This document shows, in pieces, positions 58,319 through 64,000 of a stretch of DNA of 64,000 bases. Below the pieces are notes generated by a model. That model worked only from the letters and a program-made list of their open reading frames with translations. It was not told the DNA's origin and did not search any database. The position numbers were made by a program, and so were the translations under genes. The stretch is from NCBI GenBank assembly GCA_963930655.1, contig OZ005606.1:19260001-19324000 (forward strand), in the 5' to 3' direction. This DNA comes from Myrica gale. Its lineage: Eukaryota; Streptophyta; Magnoliopsida; Fagales; Myricaceae. Numbering within the stretch: position 1 is the stretch's first letter; every line of letters starts with the position of its first letter.

Positions 58319-59212
58319 TTAACCTTGGAGTGGAGCCTTAAAAATTCTCATCGAATAACCTTGCGAAACAACATAAGAAGAAGAGAGTAAATTATTAAGA
58401 TGTGGTAGTGTAAACGAGGCACTCATCCTTTGGATAGCGTTCTTTATTCGGTCATGGGGACTGGTCTTTCTCCATTCTTTGCCGGCATGGGGGTTGGGGT
58501 AGTCTGTATCCCAACCACGTTTTTCCTGTCTCTCGGGGCGGCCAGAGGCCAATGCCACCTGCGCATAACAAATATCTTCACAATCCATATGTTTCTGAGC
58601 CTTGTCTAACACCTCTCTAATACTGTTGGGGGCCTTTCGAATTAAGTATTTCAAGAAATTCCCGGGTTACAACCCGCTGATTAATGCCAAGACTTTGGTT
58701 TTGTCAGCCACGTGTGCAACAGTTTCTGCCTTCTGGTTGAACCGTGCGATGTAACTGTGCAAGTTCTCTTTCGATTATTGCTTGATGCCGAACAAGTATG
58801 AGGGTGGTCGCCTTATGCATCTGTTAGATGGCCCCATAAATAGGTAGCTGAGCAGTTCGAAAGTGTCAATTGACGCCAGAGGGAGGCTGAAGAACCACTT
58901 CTACGCCGGTCCTTTGACGATAAGGGAGAAAGCCCTGCATAAGATGACATCCGGGTATCACTGCATGTGCATGTGTAGTCGGAAGGCCTCCAGGTAATAA
59001 AAAGGATCTTCTGAACCGTCAAAGAGATCTATCATCGGGGATCGGAATCGTGTTCTTGAGTGGGAGTAATCTCTGGAGAAAAAGGTGTTTCTAAGGGATT
59101 GGAGATGTAAAAGAAATGTTTGATTGATGAAAATACGTTCACACAGACGACGCCAACTGATGATGCAAAAAATCACCGAGAAGAATAACTGATCAAGGAT
59201 TTGGATCTGCAT
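58319..59212 (-). pseudogene. Ty3-type gag of the TR-GAG element
   Basis: One minus-strand frame shows IDLFDGSEDPFYYLEAFRLH, YPDVILCRAFSL, KWFFSLPLASIDTFELLSYL, a segment with the ISGL/PGNFLKYLI block, and VLDKAQKHMDCEDI. This is the retrotransposon gag (capsid) domain pattern. Four in-frame stops interrupt it (after HMHMQ, GPA, IKQ and ISGL) but no frameshift is needed across them. The protein would have formed virus-like particles; this copy cannot. Confidence 0.8.
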
Positions 59213-59699
59213 GCAATTAGAGTAAAGGTGACACCAAAGAAGAGTCTCTGATGCCCAAGTCAGGAAGAGATCTTTTAGAGGTTTAAAGGATTCTAATAGT
59301 CTTCAAGAGATAAAAAATAGAATGGGGCACCTTGTATTTATAGGCTTGGGAGAAGGTATACTCCTGCTTTGAGTGTGATTGATGTTCTCGCTCATTATTT
59401 GACTAATGGGCTGACGTTTTTTGGGTTAGCTTGATCTGGTCATTTATTCACAAGTGGGCCTTATTTCCTTTTTGGGCTGAGCACAATATGCGACTCTATC
59501 ACCTAATATCAACAAGGTCTTCTCATTTAATTTTACAAAAGGAAGGGCAAAAAGGTGTACCCGTTGTGAGTTCGGGCTCAATTGTGGAATTAGTTACTTT
59601 GCCAGCTAAGGTAGATGGTCAGTTTAAGAAGAATAAACCTATGTGTAGTCACTGCAGAATTCTTGGACACGCAGCAGAAATATCAAATAACCGAAAATA

Positions 59700-59949
59700 G
59701 AGAGAGTCGCTGCAAGTAGATGGTTGATCAAATAGACAGCAGTAGATAAAGCTTCAACCCAAAACATAGAAGGAATTAAAGAGTCAAGTAACAAAGTACG
59801 AACAATATCTAAAATACCACGATTCTTACGCTCATCAATATCATTTTGTTGAGGGGTGTATGGGGGCAGGAGGGTTGGAAAATAATGCCCTTCTGCTGGA
59901 GATAATTATGAAAGAAGTGAGACATGTACTCTCCCCCGGAATCAGAGCA
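59700..59949 (-). pseudogene. Copia integrase fragment, inverted relative to the gag beside it
   Basis: On the minus strand: CSDSGGEYMSHFFHNYLQQK, then GIIFQPSCPHTP (catalytic-core region), followed in a shifted frame by RTLLLDSLIPSMFWVEALST and AVYLINHL. This is the Copia integrase core. At least one frameshift is present (near the position where PQQN is expected). It butts directly against the plus-strand gag end at 59700 and the LTR fragment at 59950. Confidence 0.8.
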
Positions 59950-60699
59950 TAAAGTGTCGACACATTGACACTTTATAAAGTGTCGTTTCTAGATTTTCTG
60001 CAAAATAACACAATGTGTCGACACATTGATTTTATGTGCTGACACATTAAACTTGGTCTGGAAATAGACTCTCGGGTGTTAGTTCAATGTGTCGACACTA
60101 TGGTCCAATGTGTCGACACTTCCAACACTTAGTCAAAAAATCACTTTGAATTGCTTGAAATGTAAACTCTCGGGTGTTAGTTCAATGTGTCGACATTATG
60201 GTCCAATGTGTCGACACTTCCAACACTTATTCAAAAAATCACTTTGAATGCCAGAAAACCAAAACTCTCGGGCAGTAGTTCAATGTGTCGACACTATGGT
60301 CCAATGTGTCGACATTTCCAACACTTAGTCAGAAAAATGTTGTCAACAGTGAATTTTGCATTTTGGAGTTGAACTCTCGGGTGTTAGTTCAATGTGTCGA
60401 CACCATCACTCAATGTGTCGACACTTATAAGTGCTGAAGAGTTTTTCAGCAACTTTAAAGTATCCAATTCATTCCAAACTTCTTTTAACACCTACAATAT
60501 GAAAAATTGATCTTATCAACTTGTGTAATGGTGTTCAAGTCCACTTAAAAATAATTTAAGGAATTAACCTCAATCCATTGAAATATAACTTGGAAATTGT
60601 GGATTGACAATGTAAAATCTATAAGTCTTTGAAACTTAGAATATTTTGTTATCATTAAAATCATTTATAGATTGTTTGTAAAACAACCTTAGGTTAACA
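59950..60699 (-). mobile_element. Partial LTR of the TGTCGACACATT family
   Basis: About 750 bp, the first half of the LTR in minus orientation. The LTR start (TGTTAACCTAAGG on the minus strand) is at 60699, with the conserved neighbour AAACAATCTATAAATGATTTT shortly inside. About ten motif copies occupy 59955-60425. The second half of the LTR is missing. Confidence 0.85.
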
Positions 60700-61739
60700 A
60701 ACCTGATTAGCATTTAAGCCTTTATTCTTCAATGTTTTGTGTCATCTACCCTTTCCTTTGAGTTAAAATAAGAAAAAATATATGCTCTTTTTCTAAATTT
60801 CTCTTTAGGATCCTCCACGTATAAAGATATTTAAGCATTTAAAGCATGAAAATTAACCAAAAAAAAAAACTCGATGAAGAGGGAGATTCCCTTCTGGTGC
60901 TTGTAGAGGATGGGAATCTTTCCTCCGACGGGCAAGAATGGGGAAACCTCCCCCACTGTTGCACTCCGCAGGACGTTGCGATCGAGCTCCCTGGGAAATT
61001 ATTAATGACCTGCAAGTGAAGTGGAGGGTCCCGCTTTTGCTTGATGATAGAACATAGGGCTGCACAATGCCACCGGGAAATTCCGGTGGCACCGGCACCG
61101 GGTTTCTGATTTTTGGTCTAACTGGTGCCGGTTAAACCGTGATTTTTTTTAGTTTTTTTAGTTTAGTTTCTACTCAATAGTTTAAAACCCGGTGTTGGTT
61201 AAACCGTGATTTTTGTTTTTATTTTTTTTAGTTTAGTTTCTACTCAATAGTTTAAACTTTAGTTTCACCTCAAGACGCAGTATTCTATGACAAAGTTTAC
61301 TCAATAGTTTAGTTTCACCTGAAAATTTGAGATTTGTTGTTGGCTTTGTCGAATCAAATGCTTACATTCAAGTTACCAAGAAGTTCGCTAGGTGAATGAA
61401 CTAGTTATTTAGAATTTGGTAGAAAAAATTACAAATTTATTGTATTTAGAAGGGTATATATGAAGGCATTGGAATCATAATTAAAGAGTTTAATGTCAAA
61501 CTTTGGTAAGTACATCGCATAATATAAGTCAAGAGGTCGACATTCTACCACAAAAAATTTTAAATCAATGTATTAGTTTAAGAGTTTTTATGAAATGTTA
61601 ACAAATTGTCTAAATTTCTAAAATTGACAAATCACTATTAAATTTATACCATGCTTGCAAAATCAGTCATTCAATTACATTTTAGTTCAAATTTATAATA
61701 CATTTTAGTTCAAAAATTCATATAGAGTCATCACGTTTG
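60700..61739. other. AT-rich region with a short tandem repeat
   Basis: Contains a hAT-like terminus TAGGGCTGCACAATG near 61054 with no identified partner and a roughly 67-bp tandem duplication (61125-61260) around GGTTAAACCGTGATTTTT and TTTCTACTCAATAGTTTA. No gene recognised. Confidence 0.45.
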
Positions 61740-63753
61740 ACCAGCGTTTGACAAGCGCTCGAGCGCCCTTTGCAAAATTCAGACAGAGTCATCACGTTTG
61801 ACTAGCGTTAAACAAGCGCTCGAGCGCTCAGTGCAAATTTCAGACAGAAACATAAGCGCTCGACGAGCGTTTGACCTGCGCTCGAGCGCCTTAAAAAATT
61901 ACTGAATTTTTTGATTTTCCTTGTGAAACCAAGGGAAACCCTACTAGATTTTTAACATGTTTTAAAATTGTTATTGATTTGTTAATTAGAAGGAAAACAC
62001 ATATTCTCCCCTCTAAGTGTTGTTAGGGTCTAAACTGGATTTTTCAAAACATAATAGTTTCTACTTACAGTGACGTCTCTATTACTTTGGACTTTAAATT
62101 CTCATTTTATATTTTAAGATGATCTTTAATGTTATTGATTTTGGAATTTGGATTTCATTAGTTTAGATTTTATTGATATGTGATTAATGGACTAAAAGAA
62201 AAAGAAAAAAGAAAAAATACATTGGGCCAAATGCGTAAAATGCTAAAAAATAGCTCAATATTAAGGTAGGATAACCAGAAACCGCCACTGCTAAGGGCCG
62301 GTTTTTGCCCTTAACAATATAGGTGTAGGTGGCAATTTTTTCAAAACCGGCCTGTGATAATTAAACATTTTTGTCACTTTTCTTACTCTTAACATAGTGG
62401 GTTAAGTGAGTGTAAGTGTTAAACTAAGGGAATTACTTTAGAAAAATGTTTAAGTGTTTTTAGCATGTGAAATATCAATTTTGACCCCTAATGGGCTTTT
62501 GCAACCTTAATCATAGGCAAAAACCCACCGGAGTCTAGTCCAGCCCAACCTCCACAAAGTGTCTCGCTCGAGCGGTGATCGAGCGTTGGTTGAGCGGTAA
62601 GTATCTGTCTGAAAGCATCCAAGAGCGCTCCAGCGGTGTGACGAGCGGTGGTTGATCGTAAAGCTTCTGTATTAAATCCACCAAGGGCGCTCGAGCGGGT
62701 CGTCGAGCGTTGGTTGAGCGTTAATTCTCTGTCTGAAAGAAATCGAGGGCGCTCGAGCGGGTCGTCGAGCGGTGGTTGAACGTTGTGTTATAATCTGCAC
62801 TCGGGGCAATTTTGGAAGGCAGACCAATTTGTGTATAACCACTTGCTGAGTTGGAGAGAAGCATCTCGACAGTTACAAGGGGCCATGCGGAAGAGACGCA
62901 AGAGGGAGAGAAGAAGGAATACCTATTCGGTTGGACGATGGCCATTTTCTTTCTGGATTTTTCTTTTTCTATTTTTCGGTGGAGCTTTCTATGAAGACCT
63001 GGATTTTCGCCTGGTGTGGGGGTCTTCTTTTTGCTCTGGTTTTCGTTTTCATTTTACGTTCTCCATTCTCGGTTCTTCAACTTTTTGTAAGCAACGTTTT
63101 ATTTACAATGTTAAGGATTATTTTCTTTAGTGGATTTTTGCATTCTAGAATGATCGGCTAAGTTTTAATACTTGGGTTATGGGTTAAATTCCTTTAGCTT
63201 CATGATGATCTTGCCTATTGTTGGATGTTCAATGTTCACCTGCTGAAACCGAGTGTTTGAAGAGAAATGTATTTTGAATAGCTTGATTCATTTCTTGTTT
63301 TGCTGTTGACGTTAGGCACAGCAAAATCTTGATTTAGTTAAGTATTTTCATTGACATATGTTTTTTGAATTTGGTTGTTGTTTGGAGAATGTTTACTAGT
63401 AGTAGAGGAGTGGTGCAAAGAAAGGTAGAACATGTAGAAGCAAAGGTTAATTAACACGTACCCAAGTGTTTGTTAAAATTACTCTGTTAAGTCATTTACC
63501 TTTTACCTTTGATTTGGTTTATCATTTTCGTTTCTCACCAGTACTTTGGTCTTCACATTTCAAAATCTCATCATCAATCTGATTTTCACATATACAGAAA
63601 ACCCAAAAATACTTTTACATAGCATTTTTTCCTTTAGCAATAATAGATTACAAATACTTTGATACTCTTTTGTCCCTGTGGAATACGATCTTGGACTTGT
63701 CCTTGTTACAACTTGACACTTCTACACTTGGAAGCATTTCCGAATTCACATCA
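61740..63753 (+). mobile_element. 5' LTR region of a Ty3-type element with GCGCTCGAGCG arrays
   Basis: Ends just before a primer site (63760). It carries two clusters of short palindromic motifs, GCGCTCGAGCGC and variants (61750-61890 and 62565-62785), interspersed with the phrase CTGTCTGAAAG or CAGACAG. The LTR start was not located, so the left boundary is arbitrary. Open frames at 62783-63161 are hydrophobic and lack family motifs; I do not treat them as genes. Confidence 0.65.
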
Positions 63754-63759
63754 AGTTTT

Positions 63760-63777
63760 TGGCGCCATTGTCGGGGA
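63760..63777 (+). other. Primer-binding site (tRNA-Asp type)
   Basis: TGGCGCCATTGTCGGGGA differs by two bases from TGGCGCCGTTGCCGGGGA, the primer site common in Athila/Tat-type Ty3 elements and complementary to the 3' end of tRNA-Asp. It marks the end of the 5' LTR and the start of the internal region, which continues beyond 64000. Confidence 0.8.
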
Positions 63778-64000
63778 CAATTGGTGTCATCAAAGTGTTT
63801 TGCTGACCGTTGAGAGGGTGATTTTAGAGTTGTGCACCTCTGCACAGCCCAGGTGATATTCACTTCCTCTCGTTTACTTCGTTTGTTTTTATCTTTTATT
63901 TGTTTTATTGCTGAGTTTGTATGTCTGTTTGGGTGAGGGATAGCACATTTAGACTTGCTAGGGCAGAATCGTTAACCTCATCATCAACAGAAGCCTTTTC
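63778..64000 (+). other. Start of the internal region of the Ty3-type element
   Basis: Leader sequence after the primer site. The window ends before a gag frame can be recognised. Confidence 0.5.

Larger units (their letters stand above)
57011..59501 (-). mobile_element. TR-GAG type LTR element (gag only), 2.49 kb, complete ends
   Basis: LTRs at 57011-57353 and 59158-59501 (343-344 bp) share TGATGATGC at the outer left and ATATGCGACT(CT)ATCA at the outer right. The element is flanked by CCTAA on both sides (57006-57010 and 59502-59506). On the minus strand the 5' LTR is followed by TTGGCGTCGTCTGTG, a Ty3-type primer site, and GGAGGGAGAGAAT before the 3' LTR is the polypurine tract. Only a gag-like frame lies between, with no protease, integrase or reverse transcriptase. 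A 183-bp MITE sits inside at 58016-58198. Confidence 0.92.
56358..59699 (+). mobile_element. Copia 5' LTR and gag remnant
   Basis: A likely short LTR (about 56358-56519, TGTTGAGCC to CTCCACA) precedes the primer site TGGTATCAGAGG at 56536, complementary to initiator-Met tRNA. The gag start follows (MAETLNPQAQPMV), and later KFLMGLNPQYTIVRGQILMM with DQLPN. The frame resumes after the inserted element 57011-59501 as INKVFSF and ends with the zinc knuckle start CSHCRILGHAAE near 59650-59690. Stops and frame shifts make it inactive. The host gag sequence breaks off at about 59700, where integrase sequence of the opposite strand begins. Confidence 0.8.

Noticed and set aside
61054..61140. Another hAT MITE starting TAGGGCTGCACAATG
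   Set aside because: No matching right terminus or 8-bp duplication was found, so I do not call an element.
62783..63161. Hydrophobic open frames suggesting a small membrane protein
   Set aside because: They are in LTR/leader sequence, overlap one another in different frames, and have no conserved motif.

Overview
The window looks like nuclear DNA of a eudicot plant. Genes are split by GT-AG introns, the recognisable proteins are plant families (THO2, a G-type lectin receptor kinase, PLATZ, TAPT1/POD1-like, ANTH), and most of the sequence is plant transposable elements nested in one another. No species is assigned. All calls come from reading the sequence by eye; no database search was possible.

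Layout. From 2 to 16378 (+) lie the last twelve exons of the THO complex subunit THO2, split by introns that hold two LINE copies in opposite orientation, several MITEs and a tandem duplication. Just downstream is a remnant of a convergent ANTH (clathrin-assembly) gene. About 17.69-24.25 kb is a long minus-strand LINE broken by a solo LTR (21000-22284), with a foldback element and a hAT-type MITE beside its 5' end. About 25.3-26.1 kb holds an unrecognised minus-strand gene end. About 27.1-28.9 kb is a deletion derivative of a Copia element. 29.4-31.9 kb holds broken TAPT1/POD1 exons. 33.4-35.5 kb is a second, decayed copy of the THO2 3' end plus the ANTH gene. The intronless receptor kinase is at 36877-39291 (+).

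41836-50451 is one 8.6-kb Mutator-like element (MULE) with about 300-bp terminal inverted repeats and a perfect 9-bp target duplication. It carries a broken transposase reading inward from the right end and an apparently intact GRF-zinc-finger gene reading inward from the left end. An LTR-retrotransposon remnant (44230-47631) sits in its middle. 53034-54661 (+) is a three-exon PLATZ gene with a SINE-like insertion in its first intron. 56.36-60.7 kb is a scrambled Copia remnant hosting a complete 2.49-kb LTR element that has only a gag region. From about 61.7 kb to the end is the 5' LTR and start of another LTR retrotransposon that runs out of the window.

The complete-looking host genes are THO2 (partial here; mRNP assembly and export), the receptor kinase (cell-surface signalling) and PLATZ (transcriptional regulation). 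They do not form a pathway. The main interest is the transposon biology: a two-gene MULE, an LTR family with arrays of a TCGA-centred palindrome, nested insertions dated by target duplications, and a segmental duplication of the THO2-ANTH junction.
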